NCBI GenBank assembly: GCA_028288705.1
Contig: JAQBNH010000005.1
Location: 110,185-174,184, forward strand
DNA: 64,000 nucleotides
Direction of reading: 5' to 3'
Source: Ferruginibacter sp.
GTDB taxonomy: Bacteria > Bacteroidota > Bacteroidia > Chitinophagales > Chitinophagaceae
The notes beneath the pieces are model-generated. The model was not told the DNA's origin, did no database searches, and saw nothing but the letters and a program-made list of their open reading frames with translations. Shown piece by piece: positions 25,644 through 34,768 of this stretch; positions within the stretch are counted from its first letter, which is position 1, and each line of letters starts with the position of its first letter. A program made the position numbers and the translations under genes.

Positions 25644-27074
25644 ATGAAAAAAATGACATTTTCTACCACGGTGAAAAAAATGCTGGCAGATGTTTATACA
25701 CCTGTCGGGATTTATCTCCGTCTCCGCGACAGGTTCCGCGATACGATTTTACTGGAAAGCACAGATTTTCACGCCAATGAAAATAGCTTTTCTATCATCG
25801 GGATCAACGCGATTGCCGGAATCGAGATCAATGCAGGGCAGCAGGCAGAATACAAGCTGCCGATGCAGGAACCTGAAAAAATTGCTTTCGATAGGGCTGC
25901 CGGTCTTCCCCTGATTCTGGAAACGTTTATGAAGCGGTTTGAACCCGAATCTCCTGCAGAAAAACCTGCCAATATTGCCCAGGGACTTTTCGGTTATATG
26001 AGTTACGACGCGATTCCGTTGATAGAAAAGATCAGCTTCGCCAGTAAAAAAAGTGCAGATAAGGAAGAACAGCCGATCCCGGTGTTGCGTTACCGCATGT
26101 ATCAATACGTGATCATCGTTGATCATTTTAAAGACCAGCTTTTTCTTTGCGAAAATCATTTCGCTTCCCTTGAATCAAAACTTTCTGAGGTGGAACGGAT
26201 CCTCCATAACAAAGATGTTCCGGTGTTCCCTTTCCGTAGAAAAGGAACAGAATCTTCCAACCTCACTGATGAGGAGTACCGCGAAATGGTAAAGAAAGGG
26301 ATCGCTTCCTGTCAACGCGGCGATACGTTCCAGGTTGTGCTGAGCCGGCGTTTCGGCCAGGCCTTCACCGGTGATGAATTTAATGTTTACCGCGCTTTGC
26401 GCAGCATTAATCCAAGTCCCTATTTGTTTTATTTCGATTATGGCGATTATAAATTATTCGGTTCATCTCCTGAAAGCCAGGTGTTGATCAACGGGCAGAG
26501 AGCTACCGTGCATCCCATCGCGGGAACGGTTAAACGAACCGCGAATGAAGAGAAGGATAAGCTCGCTGCAACTGCTCTGGAAAATGATGCAAAGGAAAAT
26601 GCAGAGCACGTAATGCTGGTCGATTTGGCGCGTAATGACCTAAGCAGGGTTTGTACAGAAGTGGAAGTGACCAGTTTTCGTAAAACACATTACTATTCTC
26701 ATGTGATCCATTTGGTAAGCGAAGTATCCGGGAAGCTTCCTGCAGGGGCAAATCCGTTCAATATTTTATGCAGCAGTTTTCCTGCGGGAACGTTAAGCGG
26801 TGCGCCAAAATATAAAGCCATGCAATTAATTGATGCAACAGAACCTTCGGCCCGTGGCTTTTATGGCGGCACGATCGGTTTTATCGGGTTCAATGGCGAT
26901 TGCAATCATGCGATCATGATCAGAAGTTTCATGAGCAGGAATAACACGCTTATTTACCAGGCCGGCGCCGGCGTTGTTGTTGCAAGTGTACCTGAAAATG
27001 AACTGCAGGAAGTGAATAACAAATTGGGCGCTTTAAAAATGGCGATCGAAACCGCTGAACAAATCATTCAATAA
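25644..27074 (+). CDS. trpE: Anthranilate synthase component I
   Basis: With TrpG it converts chorismate and glutamine to anthranilate, the first committed step of tryptophan synthesis. The ATG chosen gives 476 residues; a GTG three bases earlier or an ATG nine bases later are alternatives. The tryptophan feedback-site motif LLES is at 36-39, so allosteric inhibition is likely retained. Catalytic-domain blocks include 'FQVVLSRRF', 'SPSPYLFYFDYG'-type 'NPSPYLFYF', 'GSSPE', 'HPIAGT', 'DLARNDLSRV', 'FPAGTLSGAPK' and 'YQAGAGVVV'. It starts 12 bases after the attenuator T tract and is followed by trpG after nine bases. Confidence 0.97.
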   Translation: MKKMTFSTTVKKMLADVYTPVGIYLRLRDRFRDTILLESTDFHANENSFSIIGINAIAGIEINAGQQAEYKLPMQEPEKIAFDRAAGLPLILETFMKRFEPESPAEKPANIAQGLFGYMSYDAIPLIEKISFASKKSADKEEQPIPVLRYRMYQYVIIVDHFKDQLFLCENHFASLESKLSEVERILHNKDVPVFPFRRKGTESSNLTDEEYREMVKKGIASCQRGDTFQVVLSRRFGQAFTGDEFNVYRALRSINPSPYLFYFDYGDYKLFGSSPESQVLINGQRATVHPIAGTVKRTANEEKDKLAATALENDAKENAEHVMLVDLARNDLSRVCTEVEVTSFRKTHYYSHVIHLVSEVSGKLPAGANPFNILCSSFPAGTLSGAPKYKAMQLIDATEPSARGFYGGTIGFIGFNGDCNHAIMIRSFMSRNNTLIYQAGAGVVVASVPENELQEVNNKLGALKMAIETAEQIIQ

Positions 27075-27083
27075 AATATAACC

Positions 27084-27656
27084 GTGACGAAAATTCTTGT
27101 ATTCGATAATTACGATTCCTTTACCTACAACCTTGTTCATCTTGTAGAAAAGATCCTGCATACAAAAGTGGAAGTGAGGCGCAACGATGAGATTCCGCTG
27201 GAAAAGGTTAAGAAATATGATAAGATCATTTTATCTCCGGGTCCGGGTATCCCGTCTGAAGCGGGCATGCTGTTGCCGCTTATCAGGGAGTATGCATCCA
27301 GTAAATCGATCCTTGGTGTGTGCCTCGGCCATCAGGCAATTGGCGAAGCCTTTGGCGGAGAATTGATCAACCTGGAAAACGTTTATCATGGCATCGCTAC
27401 GCCGATAAAGGTCGTGGATTCTAAAAGCAAATTATTCCGGGGAATGGACGAAGCGATAGAAGTTGGGCGTTACCATAGCTGGATCGTATCAAGGCAAAAC
27501 TTCCCCGGCGAATTAGTCATTACTGCTGTGGATGACCAGGATTATATTATGGCGATGCAACATAAAACTTTCGATATACAGTCCGTGCAATTCCATCCCG
27601 AAAGTGTATTGACGCCCAAAGGCGAAACGATCATGCGCAACTGGCTGGCAGAATAA
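27084..27656 (+). CDS. trpG: Anthranilate synthase component II (glutamine amidotransferase)
   Basis: Supplies ammonia from glutamine to TrpE. The 190-residue class I amidotransferase has nucleophile Cys80 in GVCLGHQ and the His171-Glu173 pair in FHPES. 'FDNYDSFTYNLVH' and 'ILSPGPG' are the standard N-terminal blocks. It begins with GTG, matching the conserved 'TKILVFDNYDSF' opening. Many bacteria share this subunit with folate synthesis (PabA), but its place inside a trp operon argues for trpG. Not fused to trpE or trpD. Confidence 0.96.
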   Translation: MTKILVFDNYDSFTYNLVHLVEKILHTKVEVRRNDEIPLEKVKKYDKIILSPGPGIPSEAGMLLPLIREYASSKSILGVCLGHQAIGEAFGGELINLENVYHGIATPIKVVDSKSKLFRGMDEAIEVGRYHSWIVSRQNFPGELVITAVDDQDYIMAMQHKTFDIQSVQFHPESVLTPKGETIMRNWLAE

Positions 27657-27683
27657 TTTAACAATGGCAGATCAAAGAACATC

Positions 27684-28676
27684 ATGAAAAAGATCTTACA
27701 ACAACTTTTCGATTATAAAACATTAACCCGTGCGGAGGCTAGGTCTGTGCTGGTAGATATTTCCCGTAACGCGTACAGCGAAACGGAAATCTCCGCTTTT
27801 ATCACCGTCTACCTCATGCGCAGTATCACACTGGACGAACTGGAAGGGTTTAAAGATGCCTTGCTGGAACTTGCGCTGCCAGTGGATCTGGGCGGCCTGG
27901 CCGTACTCGACATTGTCGGCACAGGCGGCGATGGAAAAAATACATTTAATATTTCCACGCTCAGCAGTTTCATTGTAGCAGGCACCGGCAATAAGGTCGC
28001 AAAACATGGTAACTATGCGGCGTCGAGTATCAGTGGTTCCTCCAACCTCATGGAGCAACTTGGTTATTCATTCAGTACCGATAGCGCTGTTTTACAAAAC
28101 CAATTAGCTACAGCAAACATTTGTTTTCTTCATGCGCCATTATTTCACCCAGCATTGAAAGCTGTTTCGGGCATTCGCAAAAGCCTGGGTGTGCGTACTT
28201 TTTTCAACATGCTTGGGCCGCTGGTGAATCCCGCCGGCCCTGCATACCAGTTGATCGGTGTCTTCAACCTGGAAATGGCGAGGCTTTACAATTACCTGTT
28301 TCAACAATCCGCAACGGCTTTTACGATCATCCATAGTTTGGAAGGTTACGATGAAATTTCGCTTACAGGCGACACGCGCATCATTACCAGGAACGGTGAA
28401 AGAATCGCTTCGGCAGAAACACTGGGCAAACGCGTTGTGTCGGCATCGGATATTTATGGCGGCCACTCGCCGGAAGAATCCGCTGCCATATTTTTGAAGA
28501 TCATAAAAGGGCAGGGAACATGGGCCCAGAATGCTGTCGTCATCGCAAATGCGGCAATGGCGTTATCTTGCACCGGTAAATACCCTGACTATGAGCATTG
28601 CTACCAGCTCGCCGTAGAAAGCCTGGAAAGCGGTAACGCATATAAGTCTCTTCAAACCTTAATCCCGGGATCATGA
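27684..28676 (+). CDS. trpD: Anthranilate phosphoribosyltransferase
   Basis: Joins anthranilate to phosphoribosyl pyrophosphate. The 330-residue length is typical. The PRPP-binding GTGGDGKNTFNIST spans 79-92, followed by 'KHGNYAASS' and 'GIRKSLGVRTFFNMLGPLVNP', the conserved hinge region. Its final TGA overlaps the trpC ATG (ATGA), implying translational coupling. It starts 27 bases after trpG. Confidence 0.97.
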   Translation: MKKILQQLFDYKTLTRAEARSVLVDISRNAYSETEISAFITVYLMRSITLDELEGFKDALLELALPVDLGGLAVLDIVGTGGDGKNTFNISTLSSFIVAGTGNKVAKHGNYAASSISGSSNLMEQLGYSFSTDSAVLQNQLATANICFLHAPLFHPALKAVSGIRKSLGVRTFFNMLGPLVNPAGPAYQLIGVFNLEMARLYNYLFQQSATAFTIIHSLEGYDEISLTGDTRIITRNGERIASAETLGKRVVSASDIYGGHSPEESAAIFLKIIKGQGTWAQNAVVIANAAMALSCTGKYPDYEHCYQLAVESLESGNAYKSLQTLIPGS

Positions 28677-29464
28677 ATATTCTCCAGAAGATCATCGCCC
28701 ATAAAGAGGAAGAAGTAGCCGTGCGCAAATTGATGGTACCTGAAAAGGACTTATTTGACACGAGTTATTTTGCGCGCCGTTGTCTTTCGCTCAAACAAAA
28801 CTTACTAACGGATAATGCCACAGGCCTGATCGCGGAATTTAAACGGAAGTCGCCTTCCAAAGGTTTTATCAATGAACATGCGGATGTGCTTTCTGTAACA
28901 GGCGCCTATACGCGCTTCGGGGCGAGCGGTTTGTCTGTGCTGACGGATCATGAATTTTTTGGCGGCGGTACCGACGATCTTGTTGCTGCACGTGTGAACG
29001 AGATCCCGATCCTGCGTAAAGATTTTATCATTGACACTTACCAGATCTCGGCTGCCAAGGCGATGGGCGCTGATGTGATCCTCCTGATCGCAGCCTGCCT
29101 CAAACCTGCGGGGGTAAAGGAATTGGCACGTTACGCCAGGAAGCTGGGCCTGGAAGTTTTGCTGGAATTGCATGGTGAAGACGAATTAAACAGCGTTTGT
29201 GATGAAGTGGATATGGTTGGGATTAATAACCGGGATTTAAAATCATTTAAGGTGGATATAGACCGATCTTTACGCCTTGGAAAGATGTTGCCGCAGCATG
29301 TAGTGAAGATTGCGGAAAGCGGCATCTCGGACGTAGCGATGATCCATCGGTTTAAAGAAGCCGGTTTCCACGGTTTTTTAGTTGGCGAAGCATTTATGAA
29401 AGCGCAGCATCCCGGTGAAGCCTTTCGTGATTTTGTTACCTCACTTACAAATCCAAAAATTTGA
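28673..29464 (+). CDS. trpC: Indole-3-glycerol-phosphate synthase
   Basis: Closes the indole ring by decarboxylating CdRP. A 263-residue TIM barrel with the family blocks 'AEFKRKSPSKG' (Glu55 and catalytic Lys57/59 region), 'VLTDHEFFGG', 'PILRKDFI' (catalytic Lys116) and 'VGINNRDLKSFKVD'. 'AESGIS' marks the C-terminal phosphate site. It is a separate protein from trpF, unlike the fused enterobacterial enzyme. Its ATG overlaps the trpD stop and trpF follows after 30 bases. Confidence 0.97.
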   Translation: MNILQKIIAHKEEEVAVRKLMVPEKDLFDTSYFARRCLSLKQNLLTDNATGLIAEFKRKSPSKGFINEHADVLSVTGAYTRFGASGLSVLTDHEFFGGGTDDLVAARVNEIPILRKDFIIDTYQISAAKAMGADVILLIAACLKPAGVKELARYARKLGLEVLLELHGEDELNSVCDEVDMVGINNRDLKSFKVDIDRSLRLGKMLPQHVVKIAESGISDVAMIHRFKEAGFHGFLVGEAFMKAQHPGEAFRDFVTSLTNPKI

Positions 29465-29494
29465 ACATCATCTTTTAACCCCTAATATAATTTT

Positions 29495-30124
29495 ATGAAT
29501 ATAAAAGTTTGTGGCATTACCAGCATAAAACAATTGCAACAACTCGACGGCCTGGATATTGATTTCGCCGGCCTGGTTTTTTACAAGCAATCGCCTAGAT
29601 ATGCGGGCGATAAAATTTCCGGGAAAGAGATCATTACTGCCGATCTGGATATAAAAAAAATTGGCGTGTTTGTGAATGCAGAATATGATGAGATCATGGA
29701 TACCGTGGAGAAATATGGCCTCGACATTGTCCAGTTGCATGGTGATGAATCGCCTCATTTATGTGAGCAGGTTTCCGACGAGATCGAAGTGATCAAGGCC
29801 TTCCGCATCGATGATAATAGTGAGAAGTCGATTGACTATATGATCGCAGATTATGATGAAGCATGTGACTACTATTTGTTTGACGCGGGCGGTAACGGCA
29901 GTTTTGGCGGCACGGGCAAAAAGTTCGATTGGACAAAAATCGCCAAGAGTAAAATTGAAAAGCCTTTTTTCCTGAGTGGCGGCATTGGCCCCGAGGATGC
30001 GGCATTGGTAAAGGCTTTCAAGCATCCCGATTATTATGGCGTGGATATCAACAGCAGGTTTGAAAAAGAACCGGGTGTGAAAGACATGGCGTTACTATTA
30101 CAATTCATTCATGGCCTGAAATAA
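29495..30124 (+). CDS. trpF: Phosphoribosylanthranilate isomerase
   Basis: Isomerises phosphoribosylanthranilate to CdRP by an Amadori rearrangement. A 209-residue barrel starting 'MNIKVCGITS', with the catalytic Cys6. 'FVNAEYDEI', 'VQLHGDES' and 'FDAGGNGSFGGTGKKFDW' (catalytic Asp) are present, and 'FLSGGIGPED' and 'GVDINSRFE' complete the phosphate site. It is 15 bases from trpB. Confidence 0.96.
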   Translation: MNIKVCGITSIKQLQQLDGLDIDFAGLVFYKQSPRYAGDKISGKEIITADLDIKKIGVFVNAEYDEIMDTVEKYGLDIVQLHGDESPHLCEQVSDEIEVIKAFRIDDNSEKSIDYMIADYDEACDYYLFDAGGNGSFGGTGKKFDWTKIAKSKIEKPFFLSGGIGPEDAALVKAFKHPDYYGVDINSRFEKEPGVKDMALLLQFIHGLK

Positions 30125-30139
30125 GGCGCAACAGCACAA

Positions 30140-31330
30140 ATGAAAGCAGGTATAACATTCCGGCAGCCAGATAAGCACGGCTATTACGGAGAATTTGGCG
30201 GGGCATTTATTCCGGAAATGCTGCAGCCTAATATTGAGGAGTTAAAAAAGCAGTACAGGAAGATCAGCCAAACGAAAAAGTTCAGGAAGGCATTTAAGCA
30301 ATTGCTGCGCGATTATGTTGGCCGGCCAACGCCATTATTTTTTGCCGAAAACCTGAGCAGGGAATATGGAACGAATATTTTCTTAAAGCGCGAAGACCTG
30401 TGTCATACCGGCGCGCACAAAATAAATAATACCATCGGCCAAATCCTGGTTGCCGAACAGCTTGGTAAAACCCGCATCATTGCAGAAACCGGCGCAGGTC
30501 AGCATGGTGTGGCAACAGCCACTGTTTGTGCGTTGAAAGGCCTTGAATGCATTGTGTATATGGGTGAGAAAGATATTGAGCGCCAGGCGCCAAATGTGGC
30601 GAGGATGCGTATGCTGGGGGCTACGGTTATACCTGCAACAAGTGGAAGTAAAACCTTGAAAGACGCGACCAATGAAGCGATCCGTGACTGGATCAACCAC
30701 CCGGAAAATACCCATTACATTATCGGCAGTGTTGTGGGCCCTCATCCTTACCCGGATATGGTGGCCCGTTTTCAAAGCGTTATCAGTAAAGAAATAAAAA
30801 AGCAGGTGAGCCGGCAAACGGGCCATGAATGGCCGACGCACGTAATCGCCTGTGTTGGCGGCGGTAGCAATGCAGCAGGTGCGTTCTATCATTTCCTGGA
30901 TAAAAAAGATGTGAAACTCATCGCCGTGGAAGCCGCAGGTTGTGGTGTTGATTCTGGTAAAACCGCAGCGACCACACAATTAGGAACGGCCGGCATTCTA
31001 CATGGCAGCAAGAGCCTGCTCATGCAAACGGAAGATGGCCAGGTGACAGAGCCACACAGCATTTCAGCCGGACTGGATTACCCTGGAATAGGTCCGATGC
31101 ATGCTAATCTTTTTAAAAGCAAGCGTGCCGTTTTTGTTTCTGCAACAGACGAAGAGGCGCTGTTCGCGGCATTTCATTTATCGAAAACCGAAGGCATTAT
31201 TCCCGCATTGGAATCTGCGCACGCGTTCGCCATTTTAAACCGGATCAAATTTAAAAAACAGGACCGCGTCGTGATCTGCCTCAGCGGCCGTGGTGATAAG
31301 GATATGGCCACCTACATGCAGCACCTGTAA
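30140..31330 (+). CDS. trpB: Tryptophan synthase beta chain
   Basis: PLP enzyme that condenses indole with serine. The 396-residue length and sequence match the TrpB1 class. 'YGEFGGAFIPE' opens the protein. The PLP lysine is K94 in 'HTGAHKINNTIGQ', and 'GAGQHGVA' and the phosphate-binding 'GGGSNAAG' follow. The COMM domain region 'YMGEKDIERQAPNVARM' couples to the alpha chain. It is followed after nine bases by trpA, its obligate partner. Confidence 0.98.
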   Translation: MKAGITFRQPDKHGYYGEFGGAFIPEMLQPNIEELKKQYRKISQTKKFRKAFKQLLRDYVGRPTPLFFAENLSREYGTNIFLKREDLCHTGAHKINNTIGQILVAEQLGKTRIIAETGAGQHGVATATVCALKGLECIVYMGEKDIERQAPNVARMRMLGATVIPATSGSKTLKDATNEAIRDWINHPENTHYIIGSVVGPHPYPDMVARFQSVISKEIKKQVSRQTGHEWPTHVIACVGGGSNAAGAFYHFLDKKDVKLIAVEAAGCGVDSGKTAATTQLGTAGILHGSKSLLMQTEDGQVTEPHSISAGLDYPGIGPMHANLFKSKRAVFVSATDEEALFAAFHLSKTEGIIPALESAHAFAILNRIKFKKQDRVVICLSGRGDKDMATYMQHL

Positions 31331-31339
31331 AAATTACGC

Positions 31340-32113
31340 ATGAACTTACTTGATAAAACGTTTGCGGATAAACGCAACAATTTGCTCAATATTTATTGCA
31401 CTGCCGGTTTTCCAAAAATGGAAAGCACGGCAGAAGTTATGCTGGCATTGCAGTCGGGCGGTGCAGACATGATCGAACTGGGTATGCCTTATAGCGATCC
31501 AATCGCCGACGGTCCGGTTATCCAGGAAAGCAATATGCAGGCACTGGCAAACGGTATGACCATAGGCCGGTTATTTACACAATTGGATGAAGTAAAAGAC
31601 CAGGTGCACATACCCGTCATTTTGATGGGTTATTTAAATCCCGTGCTTCAATTCGGGATGGAAAAATTTTGTGCGGCGGCGGCGGCAGCGGGCGTTTCGG
31701 GCGTAATTATCCCGGATCTTCCGATGTACGAATTTGAACATATCTACAAGCCAATGTTTGAAAAGCACGGCGTGCATTTTATTTTTTTAGTTACACCGGA
31801 AACAGGCGGGAAGCGGATTCTCAAGGCAGATGCGCTGAGCAGGGGATTTTTATATGCCGTTTCATCTGCGTCTACCACTGGCAGTAATGCAGGGCTGGAA
31901 AGCCAGGTTGGATATTTTAAAAAATTAGCGGGGATGTCACTGGCAAACCCCATTTTGATCGGGTTCGGAATCAAAGATGCGCAGAGTTATCAATTGGCGG
32001 CAGCGCATGCTGCAGGAGGAATTGTAGGCTCAGCTTATATTAACGCCATTCGCGCATCAGCGAATATTACCGAAGATACAGCGGCCTTTATTCGCATGAT
32101 CCGGGGAAAATAG
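31340..32113 (+). CDS. trpA: Tryptophan synthase alpha chain
   Basis: Cleaves indole-3-glycerol phosphate and channels indole to TrpB. In the 257-residue barrel the catalytic pair is Glu46 in 'MIELGMPYSDP' and Asp57 in 'PIADGPVIQ'. 'VILMGYLNPVLQFG' and 'GVIIPDLPMYE' are typical, while the C-terminal phosphate loop reads 'GFGIKDAQ' and 'GGIVGSAYI'. Last gene of trpEGDCFBA. Confidence 0.97.
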   Translation: MNLLDKTFADKRNNLLNIYCTAGFPKMESTAEVMLALQSGGADMIELGMPYSDPIADGPVIQESNMQALANGMTIGRLFTQLDEVKDQVHIPVILMGYLNPVLQFGMEKFCAAAAAAGVSGVIIPDLPMYEFEHIYKPMFEKHGVHFIFLVTPETGGKRILKADALSRGFLYAVSSASTTGSNAGLESQVGYFKKLAGMSLANPILIGFGIKDAQSYQLAAAHAAGGIVGSAYINAIRASANITEDTAAFIRMIRGK

Positions 32114-32123
32114 GGGATGTTAA

Positions 32124-32162
32124 TTCTTTCATAGAGACGACTCAGTCCCGAAAGAAATTTTA
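32124..32162 (+). terminator. Possible weak terminator after trpA
   Basis: TTCTTTC pairs with GAAAGAA over a 19-base loop, followed by a short ATTTTAAATT run. The stem is A/T-rich and the loop long, so the call is tentative; the next gene could be read through. Confidence 0.3.
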
Positions 32163-32185
32163 AATTGCGTATTCAAAAGTTATCA

Positions 32186-33310
32186 ATGAAAAAATACCTT
32201 CTTTTCTTTTTTCTCGCGCCGGCTCTAAGTTTTGCGCAGGTGAAAAAAACTGTGAAAACGAAAACGGTCAGTTCTTCTGCGAAGAAAACGGTGCTTAAAG
32301 CAAAGCCTGCGAAAGTTGCCCTGTTAAAAGACAGCACTGAATATTATATCAGCGCAAAAATTGCGGGCTATCCCGATGGAACCATTGTAAATGTCATCAA
32401 TCCAAATACAGGTGCGCCCGAAGCAACAGGAAAGCTCACAAAGGGGCTTGCCGTCTTGAAAGGCAAAACAGATTATCCTGATTTCAAAGTGATCGGCATT
32501 AATGGACAGCCGCCGTTTATCAATATTTTTCTGGACAATAGCATGATCAATATCGAAGCAAAGAAAGATGCTTTCGATAAAGCTGTTATCAAGGGGTCCG
32601 CGTCGCACGATGATTTTGTTTTATACAATGATCTCACGAAGAAATACGAAGCTTTTTTTGCGCAACCTGCTATGGCAGATTCCATTCAGCTGCGTGAAGC
32701 AACAACTGTGTTGGAGCGTTTCGTGAAAGAACACCCAGCGTCTTATCTTAGCCCGGTAGCCGTATATCGCGTGAATCAATTAACAGACGATGCGTCGCAG
32801 ATGGAAATCCTTTTTAATGGCATCGATCCAAAAGTAAAAGTTTCTCCGATCGGTTCATATATCGCCAAGCTGATCGCGGATAGTAAGAAAAATCCGATCG
32901 GACAACCACTCGCAGATTTTTCCCAGGCGGATACATCTGGTACACCGGTTTCCTTGTCTTCATTAAGAGGAAAATATGTGCTGGTAGATTTTTGGGCGAG
33001 TTGGTGCGGGCCATGCCGCCAGGAAAACCCGAACGTAGTGAATGTGTTCAATAAATTTAAATCGAAAAATTTTACGGTGCTGGGCATTTCGCTCGATAAA
33101 TCAAAAGCGCCATGGGTGGAAGCGATTGCTGCAGATGCCCTGCATTGGACGCAATTGAGCGATCTGCAAGGCTGGAACAACGCCGTGGCACAAAAATTTG
33201 AAATTTTCAGTATTCCGCAAAATTTCCTGCTCGATCCGCAGGGCAACGTGATTGCAAAAAACTTACGCGGGCTCGCATTGGAACAGAAGCTTACAAGCCT
33301 TCTTCAATAA
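32186..33310 (+). CDS. TlpA-like thioredoxin-fold protein with N-terminal DUF4369-type domain
   Basis: A 374-residue exported protein. Signal peptide ends near ...LSFAQ (residue 18), followed by a Lys-rich linker. A beta-rich ~110-residue domain resembling DUF4369 ('KIAGYPDGTIVNVINPNTG') is followed by a helical segment and a C-terminal thioredoxin domain with the redox pair Cys274/Cys277 in 'FWASWCGPCRQENP'. Such proteins act as periplasmic thiol-disulphide reductases. The ATG at 32186 is chosen because it gives the signal peptide directly. A terminator follows. Confidence 0.88.
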   Translation: MKKYLLFFFLAPALSFAQVKKTVKTKTVSSSAKKTVLKAKPAKVALLKDSTEYYISAKIAGYPDGTIVNVINPNTGAPEATGKLTKGLAVLKGKTDYPDFKVIGINGQPPFINIFLDNSMINIEAKKDAFDKAVIKGSASHDDFVLYNDLTKKYEAFFAQPAMADSIQLREATTVLERFVKEHPASYLSPVAVYRVNQLTDDASQMEILFNGIDPKVKVSPIGSYIAKLIADSKKNPIGQPLADFSQADTSGTPVSLSSLRGKYVLVDFWASWCGPCRQENPNVVNVFNKFKSKNFTVLGISLDKSKAPWVEAIAADALHWTQLSDLQGWNNAVAQKFEIFSIPQNFLLDPQGNVIAKNLRGLALEQKLTSLLQ

Positions 33311-33332
33311 ATAAACTAATTTTTCATGAACA

Positions 33333-33361
33333 AATCCTCAGCACTTGTTGAGGATTTTTTT
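33333..33361 (+). terminator. Terminator of the TlpA-like gene
   Basis: AATCCTCA pairs with TGAGGATT over an 8-base loop, and a T run follows, overlapping the last bases of the convergent pdxJ gene by two positions. Confidence 0.8.
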
Positions 33362-34082
33362 ATGAAGGTTTCAGGCAACGTTTGTATAACTGCACCGTAT
33401 TTTCGAGGCCCAGGTAAATGGCGTCACTGATCAATGCATGACCGATCGATACTTCCAGCAGGCCGGGAATATTTTTAGCGAAGTAGGAAAGGTTCTGCAG
33501 GTCAAGATCATGGCCGGCGTTAATACCAAGGCCTAATTCATTCGCAGTGGCAGCAGCGAGCTGGTAGGGCCTGATGGCTTCTTCCTTATTCGTTGGGAAT
33601 TGCGTTGCATATGCTTCCGTGTATAGTTCGATACGGTCTGTCCCGGTTGTTTTTGCCGCCATGATCATCTCCGGTAAAGGATCTACAAAAATGGAGACGC
33701 GGATACCCGCGTTTTTAAACCTGCTGATTATGTCCACCAGGTATTGCTGGTGAACGATCGTATCCCAACCATGATTGCTGGTGAGTTGCCCCAGCGCGTC
33801 CGGAACCAATGTTACCTGCGCAGGTTTATTCTGCAGGACGAGTTCCACAAATTTTTCCTCTGTAGGATTCCCTTCAATATTAAATTCTGTATGCAATACT
33901 TTTTTCAGATCAAATACATCCTGGTAACGGATATGCCGTTCATCGGGGCGCGGATGAACGGTGATGCCATCCGCCCCAAAGCGCTCGATATCCAAAGCAG
34001 CTTTTGCCAGATCAGGATTGTTACCGCCTCTCGAATTGCGTAATGTTGCGAGCTTATTAATATTGACTGAAAGTTTCGTCAT
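33360..34082 (-). CDS. pdxJ: Pyridoxine 5'-phosphate synthase
   Basis: Condenses 1-deoxyxylulose 5-phosphate with 3-amino-2-oxopropyl phosphate to make pyridoxine 5'-phosphate. The start chosen gives 240 residues, close to the family norm of ~243, and opens with the conserved '[17 protein letters not shown]'. '[14 protein letters not shown]' carries catalytic residues, followed by '[10 protein letters not shown]', 'VTLVPD' and '[13 protein letters not shown]'. PLP made by this pathway is the cofactor of TrpB just upstream, but no co-regulation is shown. An upstream ATG at 34130 would add 16 residues without family support. Confidence 0.95.
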   Translation of the reverse strand: MTKLSVNINKLATLRNSRGGNNPDLAKAALDIERFGADGITVHPRPDERHIRYQDVFDLKKVLHTEFNIEGNPTEEKFVELVLQNKPAQVTLVPDALGQLTSNHGWDTIVHQQYLVDIISRFKNAGIRVSIFVDPLPEMIMAAKTTGTDRIELYTEAYATQFPTNKEEAIRPYQLAAATANELGLGINAGHDLDLQNLSYFAKNIPGLLEVSIGHALISDAIYLGLENTVQLYKRCLKPS

Positions 34083-34133
34083 AGTGAGCATTGTTACTGC
34101 AAATATCCGAATGTTCTCAGCGATCGGCATCGA

Positions 34134-34682
34134 TTATTTTCGAGCAATTTTTTTAACCAGGAAGATCAATCCGGTAACGGCACAAATGCCCAGGATCAGT
34201 TTTCCCTGCCAGTCGAATTTCGAAACTTCATTTACAGAATAAGCTTCCAGCAAGAGCGCAGGTATTTTCCCAACCGAACTGGAGATAAAAAATAACGTGA
34301 ACGAGATACGCCCTATGGCTGCTGCGAATGTCACCAAACCGGAAGGGATAAATGGGATTAGCCGGCATAAAAATACGAGGCCGGCGGCCTGTTTGCCAGG
34401 AGCTTCCAGCAGTTTGCTTAGTCTTGGGTGTTTGTGCAACTGCGGCAGGATATTCTTCTTCAATCCCGCGCGGTAAAGCAGGAAAGCGATACCGGCTCCC
34501 ATTGCTTCGCCGAGAAAAGAATAAAAGGTTCCTGGCCAGAAACCAAAGAATAAAATATTTGCGGCGGTGATAAAAAAACTCGGAACCAAACCTAAGATCG
34601 CGATCAGGATACTGATGGCGATGCTGACCATGACCGCCCATTGCGGATGCGCAGAAAAATAATCGAAGACTTGTTGTTGCAC
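34134..34682 (-). CDS. TVP38/TMEM64 (VTT domain) membrane protein
   Basis: A 182-residue integral membrane protein of the DedA/VTT superfamily. Helices fall at about 15-35, 40-66, 104-127, 130-148 and 160-178. The family core is visible as 'NILFFGFWPGTFYSFLGEAMGAGIAFLLYR' (broken by a re-entrant loop) and 'FLCRLIPFIPSGLVTFAAA'. Related proteins are implicated in lipid scrambling or undecaprenyl phosphate recycling, but no function is proven for this subgroup. It lies 51 bases upstream of pdxJ on the same strand. Confidence 0.88.
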   Translation of the reverse strand: MQQQVFDYFSAHPQWAVMVSIAISILIAILGLVPSFFITAANILFFGFWPGTFYSFLGEAMGAGIAFLLYRAGLKKNILPQLHKHPRLSKLLEAPGKQAAGLVFLCRLIPFIPSGLVTFAAAIGRISFTLFFISSSVGKIPALLLEAYSVNEVSKFDWQGKLILGICAVTGLIFLVKKIARK

Positions 34683-34720
34683 GCGTGAAATTACGAAATC
34701 AACAAGACAGGAAACTGCAT

Positions 34721-34748
34721 AAAAAAACCGGGACGTTCAGCCCCGGTT
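34721..34748 (-). terminator. Terminator of the T9SS cargo gene
   Basis: On the minus strand AACCGGG and CCCGGTT form a 7-bp stem with a 9-base loop followed by seven T, about 20 bases after the cargo gene stop. Confidence 0.85.
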
Positions 34749-34768
34749 CGAATAAGATGTTTGCAAAT

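Noticed and set aside
32124..32162. A second attenuator before the TlpA-like gene
   Set aside because: The hairpin is weak and A/T-rich, no leader peptide or alternative pairing was found; treated only as a possible end of the trp transcript.
34738..34760. GGTTCGAAT resembling a tRNA T-loop
   Set aside because: It is part of the terminator stem after the T9SS cargo gene; no acceptor or anticodon stem fits around it.
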